DNA of 64,000 nucleotides from Paracoccus litorisediminis (GCF_009711205.1 NZ_WMIG01000013.1:1-64000), one strand, 5' to 3'; positions 24,711 to 34,382 are shown, counted from the first letter of the stretch. Notes: a model not told the origin generated them from the letters alone. A program made the numbers and translations.

Positions 24711-24874
24711 AAGCTCTCTGGTGGATGGTTTTTATGACGCTCTGGGTGGCGAACCTTGCCACTCTCTACTCGCTCGACAACTGGAGCGGCCAGATGATCC
24801 GCGTGATCCTGCAGTCCGCCCTCGTCGCAACGCTTCCGACCTATCTGTCCTACCGGCAGATCGTCGCTTCTTGA
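24707..24874 (+). CDS. small two-pass membrane protein
   Basis: 55 residues: hydrophobic segments LWWMVFMTLWVANLATLYSL and VILQSALVATLPTYL. Starts inside the stop of the previous small membrane gene. Confidence 0.5.
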   Translation: MKALWWMVFMTLWVANLATLYSLDNWSGQMIRVILQSALVATLPTYLSYRQIVAS

Positions 24875-24883
24875 GGGACAGCT

Positions 24884-26824
24884 ATGAAGCTCCATAAGAT
24901 CCACATCGAAAACTTCCTCGTGCTGACCGAGGCCAGCGTGGGCCTTGCGGATCGCGGCCTCGTCCTGATCCAGGGCATGAACCATCAGGACAGCTCGGCC
25001 AACTCGAACGGGGCCGGCAAGTCCTCGATCGCCGACGCGCTCTGCTGGGCCATCTACGGCACCACGGCGCGGGGCGAGTCCGGCGATCAGGTCGTCAACG
25101 ACAAGGCGGGCAAGAACACGCGGGTCGAGGTGACGATCGAGGATCAGAACGTGATCTACACGATCGCCCGCCACCGCAAGCACAAGACGGGCAAGAACAG
25201 CCTGACCGTCACGATGGATGCAGGCTCGGGCCTGCAAGACCTGACGGGCGGCACCGACAAGCTGACGCAGGATGTGGTCAACAAGATCATGGGCTGCTCG
25301 CTGGAGGTGTTCACCGGCTCGATCTACGCGGGCCAGGAGAAGATGCCTGACCTGCCCGCCATGACCGACAAGATGCTCAAGATCCTCATCGAGGAGGCCG
25401 CTGGCGTCGATGCGCTGGAGGAAGCCTATGTGCTGGCGCGGAGCAAGGCGGCATCGGCCAAGCAGTCCTACGAGATGACCCGCGGGCTGGTGCAGCAGGC
25501 GGAGGCGGCCGCAGCCATGCTCTCCAGCCAGAAGCAGATGGCCGAGCAGGATGAGCTGCTCTGGGAGCAGAACCGGCAGGCGCGCGAGGAGGCGATCAAG
25601 GAGGAGATCGCGAACGTGCTCAATCCCGAGCATGACCGGCTCCACAAGGCGGTGATCGACGCCGACATCCCCGGCATCGAGGCGGGCATTGACGCGACCG
25701 ACGCGGCCATCCAGCAGACGACGCAGGAGCAGGCGGCGCTGGCGGTCTTGACCCAGGCAAAAGCGCGGGCCGACGCGGCGGTGACGCTGGCGCAGACCCA
25801 GGCGCGGCAGGCGATCGCGGATCACGCGCGCACCGAGAAGGCGGTGCAGGAGGTGCAGCATAAGATCGGCTGCCCGTGTGACAGTTGCGGCAGACCCCTG
25901 ACGCCGGCGGAGATGGCGGTGGCCGAGCAGGCTGCGATCAATGCCCACGATCAGTCCCGCGCGCAGGTGGTCGCCGTCACCACGTCGATCAAGGATGCGC
26001 AGAGCGCCGCGCAGAAGGCCGCACAGGAGGTTCTCGACTTCCAGACAGGCATGACTGACGTGAGCGCGGAGATGGCGCGCAGAGCCACGCTCCAGGGCGC
26101 GCTGACGGAGGCACAAAAGCTCGTTGCTCAGAACCAAGCGGTCCAGGTGCAGATCAACGCCAAGGCGGCGGAGATTGCACAGCTTCGCGGGCAGGTATCG
26201 CCCTTCACCGCGCGCATCGCGGATCTGGACCAGAAGATCATCACGGCCAATCAAAGCTCCCAGACCCTGACGCAGGAGCTGATCGTCAAGGCGAGCGTCC
26301 TGGCGCTCGAGACGGAGGTGGTGCGGGTCTTCTCGCCGGCCGGGGTGCGCTCGCGCATCCTCGATGAGGTCACACCCTACCTGAACGCCCAGACCTCGAA
26401 ATATCTGGCGATCCTGTCGGACGGCAACATCACCGCCGAATGGAGCACGCTCACCGTCAACAAGGCGGGCGACGTGAAGGAGAAGTTCGCCATCGACGTG
26501 ACCTCGGGCATCTCGGCCAAGACCTTCAAGGGCCTCTCCGGCGGCGAGAAGCGCAAGGTCCGCGTTGCGACGGCGCTGGCGCTGCAGGATCTGGTGGCGA
26601 CGCGGGCGACCAAGCCCATCGAGCTTTTCATCGGCGACGAGATCGACGACGCCCTCGATGCGTCCGGCATCGAGCGCCTGATGGCGATCCTCGATGAGAA
26701 GGCCAAGGAGCGCGGCACCGTCATGGTGATCTCCCACAACGAGCTGCGCGACTTCATCCCCCAGGTTCTCCTCGTCGAGCGCAGCGCGGCGGGCGAGACC
26801 CACATCACTGAAAATGCAGCCTGA
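24884..26824 (+). CDS. sbcC: SbcC/Rad50-like ATPase (T4 gp46-like)
   Basis: Partner of the SbcD nuclease in DNA-end processing. Walker A NGAGKSS (K46), coiled-coil arms, zinc hook CPCDSC (C332 and C335), ABC signature LSGGEKRKVRV near residue 551 and Walker B FIGDEIDDALDASG. At 646 residues it is phage-sized, with arms far shorter than bacterial SbcC. Confidence 0.92.
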   Translation: MKLHKIHIENFLVLTEASVGLADRGLVLIQGMNHQDSSANSNGAGKSSIADALCWAIYGTTARGESGDQVVNDKAGKNTRVEVTIEDQNVIYTIARHRKHKTGKNSLTVTMDAGSGLQDLTGGTDKLTQDVVNKIMGCSLEVFTGSIYAGQEKMPDLPAMTDKMLKILIEEAAGVDALEEAYVLARSKAASAKQSYEMTRGLVQQAEAAAAMLSSQKQMAEQDELLWEQNRQAREEAIKEEIANVLNPEHDRLHKAVIDADIPGIEAGIDATDAAIQQTTQEQAALAVLTQAKARADAAVTLAQTQARQAIADHARTEKAVQEVQHKIGCPCDSCGRPLTPAEMAVAEQAAINAHDQSRAQVVAVTTSIKDAQSAAQKAAQEVLDFQTGMTDVSAEMARRATLQGALTEAQKLVAQNQAVQVQINAKAAEIAQLRGQVSPFTARIADLDQKIITANQSSQTLTQELIVKASVLALETEVVRVFSPAGVRSRILDEVTPYLNAQTSKYLAILSDGNITAEWSTLTVNKAGDVKEKFAIDVTSGISAKTFKGLSGGEKRKVRVATALALQDLVATRATKPIELFIGDEIDDALDASGIERLMAILDEKAKERGTVMVISHNELRDFIPQVLLVERSAAGETHITENAA

Positions 26825-26838
26825 GACGGAAAGCATAC

Positions 26839-27348
26839 ATGACCCTTGCACTGACGATGGATGAGCAAAAGACGCTCGTTCAGGAACTCGTGACCCACTT
26901 CAACCGCATCGACTGCGCCCATGAGATCGACGGCCCTCTCATGTCCACGGTCAAGCGCGAGGACGGCACCTACCGCAACTATGAGATCAGCCGGGCCGAC
27001 TTCTGGCTGACCGGGATGCGCTTTGGCGAGACCGGCAAGCCGCTCCTGATCTTCGAGCCCGAGGATGACGACGAGCGCTACAAGCTCCTCGAGGTCAGTC
27101 TGGCGAAGATCGACACCTTCTTCCCGACCTTCTCGGTCAAGCTCGCGGAGTTCTGCAAGCTCAAGGTTGCCGACCGGGAACTGTTCACCGAGGACCAGAG
27201 CGATCTTCTCCTCCATGTGATCGAAGCCATTGAGGACACCGAGGCGCTCCTCGACCTCCTCAACAAAGCCCTTCTTGAGCGCCGCGCGGTCGATGAGGCC
27301 GCGGAGACCGAGAAGATGAAAGCCAACCCCATGTTTGGAATGTTCTGA
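26839..27348 (+). CDS. hypothetical protein ending in NPMFGMF
   Basis: 169 residues, acidic, helical C-terminal half ending KMKANPMFGMF. Sits between sbcC and the RuvC-like gene, with the stop overlapping the next ATG. The tail is shared with genes at 1237, 41463, 41911, 42276 and 43285. Confidence 0.65.
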   Translation: MTLALTMDEQKTLVQELVTHFNRIDCAHEIDGPLMSTVKREDGTYRNYEISRADFWLTGMRFGETGKPLLIFEPEDDDERYKLLEVSLAKIDTFFPTFSVKLAEFCKLKVADRELFTEDQSDLLLHVIEAIEDTEALLDLLNKALLERRAVDEAAETEKMKANPMFGMF

Positions 27349-27932
27349 TGCCCCTTATTCGTCTCGCCGCCTTCGACGGCGCCCTCGCAAACTTCGGCAT
27401 GGCAAAGCTGATCTTCGACACGGATACCGAGGCCCTCTCGGTGCTCGACCTCAAGCTGGTCAAGACCGAGAAGTCCAAGGTCAAGCAGGTGCGCAGCTCC
27501 AGCGACGACCTCCGCCGCTCCCGCGAAAATGCGCTGGCCGCGCATGACTGGCTGAAGGATTGCGTCACCGTCTTTGTCGAGGTGCCGACCGGCGGGCAGG
27601 ACGCGAAAGCGACCCGCGCCTTCGGCATCATCACCGGCATCTATGCGAGCCTCCTGCGCGAGCCCGTCGAGGTCTCCCCTGCCGAGACCAAGCTCGCCGC
27701 TGTGGGCACCCGCACCGCCTCGAAGGAGGAGATGATCGAGTGGGCTGTCGGCAAGTTCCCCGATGCGCCCTGGCTGCGCGCCAAGAGCAACGGGCCGAAG
27801 TGGAAGAAAGGCGATCTGTTGGGCGACAACGAGCACCTGGCGGATGCGGTCGCCATTGCTCATGCGGGTATCAAGCTGCCGGTCTTCCAGCAGATGAAGG
27901 CGATGATCGCGGCCATGCCCCGCGCGGCATGA
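27348..27932 (+). CDS. RuvC-like Holliday junction endonuclease
   Basis: RNase H-fold resolvase. Acidic residues appear in the expected order: FDGALANFG (first D), VFVEVP (E) and DNEHLADAVAIAHAG (last acidic pair). 194 residues, matching phage RuvC-like enzymes, at the end of the recombination operon. Confidence 0.7.
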   Translation: MPLIRLAAFDGALANFGMAKLIFDTDTEALSVLDLKLVKTEKSKVKQVRSSSDDLRRSRENALAAHDWLKDCVTVFVEVPTGGQDAKATRAFGIITGIYASLLREPVEVSPAETKLAAVGTRTASKEEMIEWAVGKFPDAPWLRAKSNGPKWKKGDLLGDNEHLADAVAIAHAGIKLPVFQQMKAMIAAMPRAA

Positions 27933-27970
27933 CCCTTTTATTTCCGCTTGCCATACAGTAACCGCTTACT
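27928..27970 (+). promoter_or_regulatory. promoter and perfect-arm operator for the RNR genes
   Basis: CATGAC (27928-27933), 18 bases, CATACA (27952-27957), then AGTAACCGCTTACT (27957-27970). Confidence 0.7.
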
Positions 27971-28035
27971 GTAGTTTGAAGGCTCAAGATTTAGGGCCTT
28001 CAACCCCTCCACACACAATCAAGAGTGACAGAAAC

Positions 28036-29013
28036 ATGGGAATGCTCGACCAATCGGCACCGCCCGGAAACCCCGACCGCTACCAATGGGTCGGCTTGCA
28101 GCAGAAGGCTGCATGGCACGGCTTCTGGACCGCCGACAAGTTCTCCTTTGACACCGACCTTATCGACCTCAAGCGCAACATGACGCCCGAGGAGATCCAG
28201 TTCGCACTGCGGTCCCTCGCCGCGGTCGCCCAGATCGAAGTCAAGGTGAAGAAGTTCTGGGCCTTCCTTGGGATGCAGATCAAGGACGACGTGATCACCG
28301 GCGGGGCAATCACGATGGCGGGTCTGGAGGAGATCCATAACGACGCCTACAAGACCTTGTTCCGCAAGGCCATGCTGACGGCGATCATGGAGAAGGCGCT
28401 GGAAGTGCCGGCCATCGCGGGTCGCGTCAACTACCTGACCAAGCATTCGGTCCCGGTCTATGCGCTGAACCCGGCCAAGCAGACCGCCTATTCGGTGATC
28501 CTGTTCACGATCTTCGTGGAATACGTTTCGCTCTTTGTGCCCTTCGCCAACATCCTTCGCCTCAATGCCGAGCGCAACGTGCTCAAGGATACCGCGCGTC
28601 AGGTCAAATACACCCGCAACGAGGAGACGCTTCACGCCATGTTCGGCGCGGGCATCATCCACGAGATGCGCAAGGAATATCCTGAGCTGTTCGATGCCGA
28701 GCTGGAGGCGCGCGTCCGCGAGGAGGCGATGGAAGCTTTCAAGGCAGAGTGCAACCTGATCGACTGGATGTTCGAGGGCTACGACAGCGATCCCGACCAC
28801 AACGCTGACGTGATGAAGAACTACGTCAAGGAGCGCTTCAACGAGGGCCTGGAGATGATCGGCTACGCCCCGATTTTCAACGTGGACTCGGAGCTGTCGG
28901 CCAAGACCTTCTGGATGAAGGTCGGCGTCTACGCCACGCCCAAGGTCGATTTCTTCAATGACGATCCGGCGAGCTACACGCAGGGCGACACCAATAACGA
29001 CGACGATTTCTGA
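28036..29013 (+). CDS. nrdB: ribonucleotide reductase small subunit (class I NrdB)
   Basis: Holds the diiron-tyrosyl radical site. Iron-ligand motifs AQIEVKVKKFW, LEEIHNDAY and RNEETLHAMFG are visible. 325 residues from the ATG at 28036; a TTG at 27976 would add 20 residues. nrdB precedes nrdA, the reverse of E. coli. Confidence 0.92.
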   Translation: MGMLDQSAPPGNPDRYQWVGLQQKAAWHGFWTADKFSFDTDLIDLKRNMTPEEIQFALRSLAAVAQIEVKVKKFWAFLGMQIKDDVITGGAITMAGLEEIHNDAYKTLFRKAMLTAIMEKALEVPAIAGRVNYLTKHSVPVYALNPAKQTAYSVILFTIFVEYVSLFVPFANILRLNAERNVLKDTARQVKYTRNEETLHAMFGAGIIHEMRKEYPELFDAELEARVREEAMEAFKAECNLIDWMFEGYDSDPDHNADVMKNYVKERFNEGLEMIGYAPIFNVDSELSAKTFWMKVGVYATPKVDFFNDDPASYTQGDTNNDDDF

Positions 29014-29026
29014 GCAAGGAAAGCAG

Positions 29027-30751
29027 ATGTTTGACACCACCCCGGAAGTGACCTCGCTTCCATCCCTCGCATCCCGCGAGGACTACGACTACCTCAACGA
29101 GGAGAGCCTCAAGATCCTCGCTGGCGGCTATATCGAGGAGGTGCCGCGCGCCGAGCGCAAGCCTGCCGCGATCAAGCGCGTGAACTTCCTGATCGACCAA
29201 GCCGAGAGCATCCTCGGCATCAAGCTGCCCACGATGCGCAAGGGCGTGCGCCGCGGCTGGATCTCACCCTCCTCGCCGGTCTGGTCGAACTTCGGCACCG
29301 AGCGCGGCCTGCCGATCTCCTGCAATGGCTCGCGCATTGGCGACACGGTGGATTCGATCGCCTACAAGGTGGCCGAGATCTCCATGATGACCAAGGAAGG
29401 CGCGGGCACCTCGGCCTATATGGGTGATCTGCGCCCGGCAGGCACGCCGATCTCCGGCGGTGGCGACTCGCATGGTCCGGTGCATTTCGCGCGCCTGATC
29501 CAGGAGGCGGTCACGGTCATTTCGCAGGGCAGCACCCGGCGCGGTAATGCGGCGATCTACCTGCCCATTGACCACCCCGACATCCACGAATGGCTGGAGA
29601 TGCGCTCGATCACGCCGAAGCATCTGATCCAGCATCTCTCCTTTGCGGTGACGATCACCGACGAGTGGATGAACGCCATGCTGAGCGAGGCCAAGGGCGG
29701 CGCCAAGCGCAAGCTCCTGGTCAAGATCATCAACAAGCGCAAGGCGACGGGCTTTCCCTATATCCTGTTCACCGACAACGCGAACAATGCTCGGCCCGAC
29801 CGGCTGAAGGAGCTGGGGCTCGAGATCGTCGCCTCGAACCTCTGCACGGAGATCATGCTGCCCTCGGCCGAGGATGAGTCCTTCGTCTGCAACCTCTCCT
29901 CGCTGAACCTGCTGCACTTCCATGAATGGAAGGACACGCCGCTGGTCCGCGAGCTGGTCTACTTCCTCGATGCGGTCATGTCCGAATATATCGAGAAGTG
30001 CAAAATGCCGGGCCGCCGCCTGCTGGCCGACGCTCTCCGCTTTGCCGAACGCTGGCGCGCGCTCGGGATCGGCACGCTGGGCTATCACAGCTACCTCCAG
30101 CAGAACATGCTGCCCTTCGACAGTGACGAGGCCCGCGCCTTCAACATCGAAGCCCACCGGCATATCTACGAGGAAAGCCGCGCGGCCAGCCGCCAGATGG
30201 CGCTGGAATATGGCGAGCCGGAAGGCATGAAGGGCACGGGCTACCGTCACCTGACGCTCCAGGCGATCGCTCCCACGCGCAGCTCGTCGCTGATCTTGGG
30301 CCAGGTGTCGAAGGGCATCGAGCCTTGGGACAGCAGCATCTATGAGGACGACAACGCCAAGACCAGCTTCGTCATCCGCAATGCCGCCTTCGGCAAGCTC
30401 CTCGATCTGAAGGGCATGAATACCGAGGAGGTCTGGCTCGACGTGCTGAAACACGGCGGCTCCTGCCAGCATCTCGACTGGCTGACGGATCGCGAGAAGG
30501 CGGTCTTCCGCACCTGGCTGGAGATCGGCAACGACGAGCCCATCCGGCAGAACAACGACCGCACGCCCTTCGTCGATCAGGGCATCAGCTTCAACATGAA
30601 GGCCGCTCCCGAGGCGACCACCAAGAACCATGTGGACTGGCTGGTCGCCCTTTGGCGCGGCGGGTCGAAGTCGGCCTATTACCTCGAGGGTCTGAACAAG
30701 GCCCAGAAGCTGATCCAGGCCGAAGCCGCCTGTTCGTCCTGCGAGGCATAA
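29027..30751 (+). CDS. nrdA: ribonucleotide reductase large subunit (class I NrdA)
   Basis: Reduces ribonucleotides to dNTPs. Active-site regions ISCNGSRIGD and SNLCTEIMLP are present and the C-terminal redox pair is C569/C572 (CSSCEA). At 574 residues it lacks the N-terminal ATP-cone of cellular NrdA, so feedback by dATP is probably lost, as in several phages. RBS GCAAGGAAAG ahead of the ATG. Confidence 0.93.
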   Translation: MFDTTPEVTSLPSLASREDYDYLNEESLKILAGGYIEEVPRAERKPAAIKRVNFLIDQAESILGIKLPTMRKGVRRGWISPSSPVWSNFGTERGLPISCNGSRIGDTVDSIAYKVAEISMMTKEGAGTSAYMGDLRPAGTPISGGGDSHGPVHFARLIQEAVTVISQGSTRRGNAAIYLPIDHPDIHEWLEMRSITPKHLIQHLSFAVTITDEWMNAMLSEAKGGAKRKLLVKIINKRKATGFPYILFTDNANNARPDRLKELGLEIVASNLCTEIMLPSAEDESFVCNLSSLNLLHFHEWKDTPLVRELVYFLDAVMSEYIEKCKMPGRRLLADALRFAERWRALGIGTLGYHSYLQQNMLPFDSDEARAFNIEAHRHIYEESRAASRQMALEYGEPEGMKGTGYRHLTLQAIAPTRSSSLILGQVSKGIEPWDSSIYEDDNAKTSFVIRNAAFGKLLDLKGMNTEEVWLDVLKHGGSCQHLDWLTDREKAVFRTWLEIGNDEPIRQNNDRTPFVDQGISFNMKAAPEATTKNHVDWLVALWRGGSKSAYYLEGLNKAQKLIQAEAACSSCEA

Positions 30752-30764
30752 GGAGGTGCCTGAC

Positions 30765-30998
30765 ATGACTCACTGGATCGTCAAATCGCGGCCGGGCTGC
30801 CCGTTCTGCGACAAGGCCAAGGATCTGCTGGCCTCCGAAGGCGTCGTCTTTGAGGAGCAGAAGCACGAGACGGAGCTGGAGCGCTTCGCCTTCAAGCAGG
30901 CGGGCTTCAAGACCTTCCCGCAAATCTTTCGCGACGGTTGCCTGATCGGCGGATATACCGAACTGGTCGAGCATTTCGCGTCCAGCGACGACTTCTAA
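30765..30998 (+). CDS. glutaredoxin
   Basis: Reductant for the RNR. CPFC active site (C12, C15), FKTFPQIF cis-proline region and IGGYTEL. 77 residues. Start at ATG 30765 because AGGAGG (30751-30756) is eight bases ahead. Confidence 0.92.
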   Translation: MTHWIVKSRPGCPFCDKAKDLLASEGVVFEEQKHETELERFAFKQAGFKTFPQIFRDGCLIGGYTELVEHFASSDDF

Positions 30999-31005
30999 AC
31001 CCTCT

Positions 31006-31057
31006 GCGCGGCGCATATTCCCGCTTTTTTTTGCGCCGCGCATACAGTAACCACTAG
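31006..31057 (+). promoter_or_regulatory. inverted repeat, -10 and operator before the coiled-coil gene
   Basis: GCGCGGCGC (31006-31014) and GCGCCGCGC (31033-31041) flank a stretch with eight T. The right arm runs into CATACA (31041-31046) and operator AGTAACCACTAG. The -35 is not of the GAC type. Confidence 0.5.
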
Positions 31058-31085
31058 ATAGAAACCGAAGAGAAAGCAGGACATC

Positions 31086-31400
31086 ATGTTCGCCACCATC
31101 GCCAACTGGATCAGCCGTTTCACTCGCCTCGCTCTGGTCGCCCGCTCGACCTACCTCGCCCTCAAGGACGACGCGCGCTATTTCGCCGTCCTGGCTGACG
31201 AGGCCAAGGATCTCGCCGCGCGTTTCGAGAATGCCGCCGACGATCTGAAGGATGAAGTCCGGGCGCTGAAAGCCTCCCTCGCCGTCGCTGGCGACCGCCT
31301 CCAGATGATCGCCGATCAGGAGACCGCTTCGGCCAATGGCACCACGAAGCGCATGGCGAAAATCGCCCGCGAAGGTCTGAACGAAATCGCGGAGGCCTGA
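31086..31400 (+). CDS. small helical (coiled-coil) protein
   Basis: 104 residues, almost all helix-forming, with heptad-like pattern in the middle. Unknown role; it leads the ThyX operon. Confidence 0.55.
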   Translation: MFATIANWISRFTRLALVARSTYLALKDDARYFAVLADEAKDLAARFENAADDLKDEVRALKASLAVAGDRLQMIADQETASANGTTKRMAKIAREGLNEIAEA

Positions 31401-31405
31401 TCGAA

Positions 31406-32407
31406 ATGGGGTTCAAGTATCTCTCGGCGGAGCATTGCTCCGCCAACCCCTCGATGTTCGCCAAGGTTGTCGCCGCCTCGCGCTCCCTGACCGATGGCGC
31501 CACCCTCTACACGGTCCATCTGCGCGCGCCGCGCATCGTCTGGGGTGAAATCCTGACGCACCGGGTCTTCTCGCGCAATGCACGCTCCTCGCGCGCCGTC
31601 CCGGTCAAGGCCATGCTGAACGAGGTCCGCAATGACCCCTTCGTGCCGTGGCACTGGACCGGCGCCAAGCGCGGAATGCAGGGTGTGCCGGGTCACGACA
31701 AGCCGATCTTGCTGAAGGGCTCGGCCGGACAGTTCATCGACGCCGACCTGCCCGTCGATCCCGCCAGCGCATGGCTGCATGGCCGTGACATGGCCGCGGA
31801 CCTGGCCGAGAGCTTCCTCGACTCGGATTACCACAAGCAGGTCGTGAACCGCCTGATCGAGCCCTATTCCTGGATCGACGGCCTCATCACGGCGACGGAT
31901 TGGAACAACTTCTTCCACCTGCGCGATCACGGCGATGCGGAGCCGCACCTGCAGGATCTGGCTCGGATCACCGAAGTCGCACTTGCCCGCGCCCGTGTCA
32001 GCGATCTGGAGCCGGGCGACTGGCACCTGCCCTTCATCACCAAGGAGGACTGGATCTACGCGGTCGATTTCTACCCGAACTTCGACCAGGGCGCCGACTT
32101 CCTGCGCCGCGTCTCGGCCGCCCGCTGCGCCCGCATCAGCTACACGCCCTTCGACGGGCAGGCGAGCTATGAGCGGGAGATCGAGCGCTACAACCTGCTG
32201 ATCCAGAGCGAGCGGCTTCACGCCTCGCCGACGGAGCATCAGGCGACGCCTGATCGCATGGCGCAATCCGTCACCGTCGTCTCGGGCGATGGCGGCTATG
32301 AGGAGCGCACCGAGGGTATGGCCTACGAGAATGCGGGCCTGCACGGCAACCTCAAGGGCTTCATCCAGGCCCGCAAGCTGCTTCCGGGAGAGTTCGTGCA
32401 TGGCTGA
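31406..32407 (+). CDS. thyX: ThyX-like flavin-dependent thymidylate synthase
   Basis: Makes dTMP from dUMP with folate and FAD. The ThyX motif is seen as THRVFSRNARSSRAVP (the family has THRxxSxNExSxRY; here A replaces E and A replaces Y), and HLRDHGDAEPHLQ matches the second FAD/dUMP region. 333 residues is longer than bacterial ThyX but fits a phage subgroup. GGAGG precedes the ATG. Confidence 0.75.
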   Translation: MGFKYLSAEHCSANPSMFAKVVAASRSLTDGATLYTVHLRAPRIVWGEILTHRVFSRNARSSRAVPVKAMLNEVRNDPFVPWHWTGAKRGMQGVPGHDKPILLKGSAGQFIDADLPVDPASAWLHGRDMAADLAESFLDSDYHKQVVNRLIEPYSWIDGLITATDWNNFFHLRDHGDAEPHLQDLARITEVALARARVSDLEPGDWHLPFITKEDWIYAVDFYPNFDQGADFLRRVSAARCARISYTPFDGQASYEREIERYNLLIQSERLHASPTEHQATPDRMAQSVTVVSGDGGYEERTEGMAYENAGLHGNLKGFIQARKLLPGEFVHG

Positions 32408-32588
32408 CAGCATCGCCACCGTCTCCATCGAGGAAGACGACAAGGGGCTCTTCTGGGTCGAGCTGGACGGCTCCGACCACAAGAAGGGTCCGTTCGAGAC
32501 CGAGGAGCTGGCCGCCGAAGCGGCCCGCGACCTGATCGAGGGCTTCTCGATCGCCCTTGCCAATCACCTTCTGGGAGCAAACCAATGA
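32400..32588 (+). CDS. hypothetical small acidic protein
   Basis: 62 residues, overlaps thyX by eight bases and dut by four. One beta-rich N-terminal part, one helix. Unknown. Confidence 0.5.
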   Translation: MADSIATVSIEEDDKGLFWVELDGSDHKKGPFETEELAAEAARDLIEGFSIALANHLLGANQ

Positions 32589-33031
32589 CGATTGTCCGTT
32601 TCAAGAAAGCCGAGATGGGTGCCCGCCTGCCCCGCTACGAGACTCCCGGTGCCGCCGGCGCGGATGTCTGCTCGGTCAATCTTGCCACGATCTACCCCGG
32701 CGAGCGCAAGCTCATCTCCACCGGCCTCGCCTGTGACATCCCGGCAGGCTACGAGTTGCAGGTGCGCCCGCGCAGCGGTCTGGCCTTCAAGAAGGGCGTC
32801 ACCATTCTGAACGGTCCCGGCACCATCGACAGCGACTATAAGGGCGTGCTGGGCGTCCTGATCATCAATCACGGCGACACTCCCTTTGAAGTGAATGTGG
32901 GCGACCGCATCGCGCAGATCGTCGTGGCCCCGGTTCTGCAGGCCCAGTTTGCCTTCACCTCCGAGGTCGGTGCATCGGAGCGCGGCGAGGGCGGCTTCGG
33001 CTCGACCGGCGTCTCGTCGGAGGCTGCGTGA
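32585..33031 (+). CDS. dut: dUTPase
   Basis: Hydrolyses dUTP to dUMP, feeding ThyX and keeping uracil out of DNA. All five trimeric dUTPase motifs are seen: GAAGADVCS, RPRSGLAFKKG, NGPGTIDSDYKG, GDRIAQIVV and RGEGGFGSTG. 148 residues. Confidence 0.95.
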   Translation: MTIVRFKKAEMGARLPRYETPGAAGADVCSVNLATIYPGERKLISTGLACDIPAGYELQVRPRSGLAFKKGVTILNGPGTIDSDYKGVLGVLIINHGDTPFEVNVGDRIAQIVVAPVLQAQFAFTSEVGASERGEGGFGSTGVSSEAA

Positions 33032-33651
33032 TGCTCTACGGGCTTGCCGGCGCTTCCGGCACGGGCAAGTCCACCCTCGCGCGCTCCGTCGCCGAGGCTA
33101 TGGACCTTGCCCTTGTCGAGACCTCGATCACCGCAATGGGCCGCAGCGCCGGGTTCGACCCGGTGGGCCAGCTCACTCTCACCGAGCGCTTTGACCTACA
33201 GGAGGCCCTGCTCCACCAGTTCACCGCGATGGTGCAGTCCATCAAAGGCCCGGCGATCCTCGACCGCACGCCGATGGATCTGTGCATGTATCTGATGGCG
33301 GAGATTGCCATGCACGCCGGACAGGGCCTGGATGCCGCGCGTCTCGCTTGGGCGGCGGGCTATGTGAAGCGCTGCACCGATCTGACGGATCGCTATTTCG
33401 ATCATGTGTTCATCACGCCGCCGGGCCTGCCCTACGAGACCGCCGCGACACGCCCGCCGGCCGATCCCGCCTACCAGCTCCACTGCCACCTGATCCTGAT
33501 GGGCGTGGTGTCGGAAATGGACGGCCATATCGACTATGACGTTTTGCGGACCACGGATCACGCGGCGCGCGTCGATTTCGTCTCCGACGTGATCATCAAC
33601 CGCCTCGATGCCCACGAGGCCGACCGCAAATCTTCCCTGCATCTGCACTGA
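33031..33651 (+). CDS. P-loop nucleotide kinase / AAA-ATPase
   Basis: GASGTGKSTLA Walker A at the N-terminus, IKGPAILDRTPMDLC as the Walker B/substrate region. 206 residues. Position beside dut and thyX suggests a deoxynucleoside monophosphate kinase. ATG overlaps the dut stop (TGATG). Confidence 0.7.
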   Translation: MLYGLAGASGTGKSTLARSVAEAMDLALVETSITAMGRSAGFDPVGQLTLTERFDLQEALLHQFTAMVQSIKGPAILDRTPMDLCMYLMAEIAMHAGQGLDAARLAWAAGYVKRCTDLTDRYFDHVFITPPGLPYETAATRPPADPAYQLHCHLILMGVVSEMDGHIDYDVLRTTDHAARVDFVSDVIINRLDAHEADRKSSLHLH

Positions 33652-33658
33652 CATCCCG

Positions 33659-33696
33659 CGCGACCGTCTCGCATGGTCGCGCTATAAAGTAAGCAC
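33659..33696 (+). promoter_or_regulatory. CGCGAC-N18-TATAAA promoter with operator
   Basis: CGCGAC (33659-33664), TATAAA (33683-33688), AGTAAGCAC (33688-33696), leader AGAGAGGCACCAC before the ATG. Confidence 0.7.
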
Positions 33697-33727
33697 AAGA
33701 TAGATGAACGCCAAAGAGAGGCACCAC

Positions 33728-34312
33728 ATGACCCAAGTTGCAACGATCGCGCTGACCCCTGATGTTCTGGCCGCGCTGAAAGCCGCCAACATCAACGTGG
33801 ACGTTCAGGTCGCAGAGCCGCATCCGGCAGACGAAGATCAGAAGTTCCATTTGGAAATGTTCGACATCGGCCTGGACCGCATGGAGCGTGTCGCCGGTTT
33901 CGCGGAAGACATGGCGGGCCAGGCTTGCCGCGCCGCGGAGGCCTTGCGCAATTATGCCGACCGGACGGTTGAAGCCCGGCAGTTCTTCCTGAGCGGCGAT
34001 GTGGAAACCGCCACGAGCATCATGGAGGGCCTGAACGATCACGTTTGCGCCCTGATCGGCACCACCAATGCCCACTACCTCGACTGGCTGAATGAAGAGG
34101 ATGACGAGGATCGCTCGCATATGCTCCTCGGCCGCGCGGTGCTGGGGCTCGGAGACATTTCGTCGGACGTGCTGAAGGAGGTGCTCGATGCTGTGCCCGC
34201 GGCCGAGCCGGTCGAGCAGCCCGAGCCTGCGGTCCAGCCGGTCGATGACTGCACCTGCGGCTTGTGCGGCCCGACACCCATCGGCTTCGTCGTGGTGCGC
34301 CGCGCGAGCTGA
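33728..34312 (+). CDS. hypothetical protein with C-terminal CTCGLC
   Basis: 194 residues, acidic, with a Pro/Glu/Val linker near 165-180 and a terminal CTCGLCG motif. Unknown family. The leader and promoter place the start. Confidence 0.6.
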   Translation: MTQVATIALTPDVLAALKAANINVDVQVAEPHPADEDQKFHLEMFDIGLDRMERVAGFAEDMAGQACRAAEALRNYADRTVEARQFFLSGDVETATSIMEGLNDHVCALIGTTNAHYLDWLNEEDDEDRSHMLLGRAVLGLGDISSDVLKEVLDAVPAAEPVEQPEPAVQPVDDCTCGLCGPTPIGFVVVRRAS

Positions 34313-34336
34313 TCCGACCTGACACGCGAAACACCG

Positions 34337-34365
34337 GGCATGGCGGCTGATCGCCATGCCTTTTC
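34337..34365 (+). terminator. intrinsic terminator
   Basis: GGCATGGC (34337-34344) pairs with GCCATGCC (34353-34360) followed by TTTTCT. Confidence 0.8.
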
Positions 34366-34382
34366 TGTCTGAGGAGCCGAGA

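Noticed and set aside
24356..26851. 831-codon minus-strand frame
   Set aside because: Antisense of sbcC, which has all Rad50 motifs.
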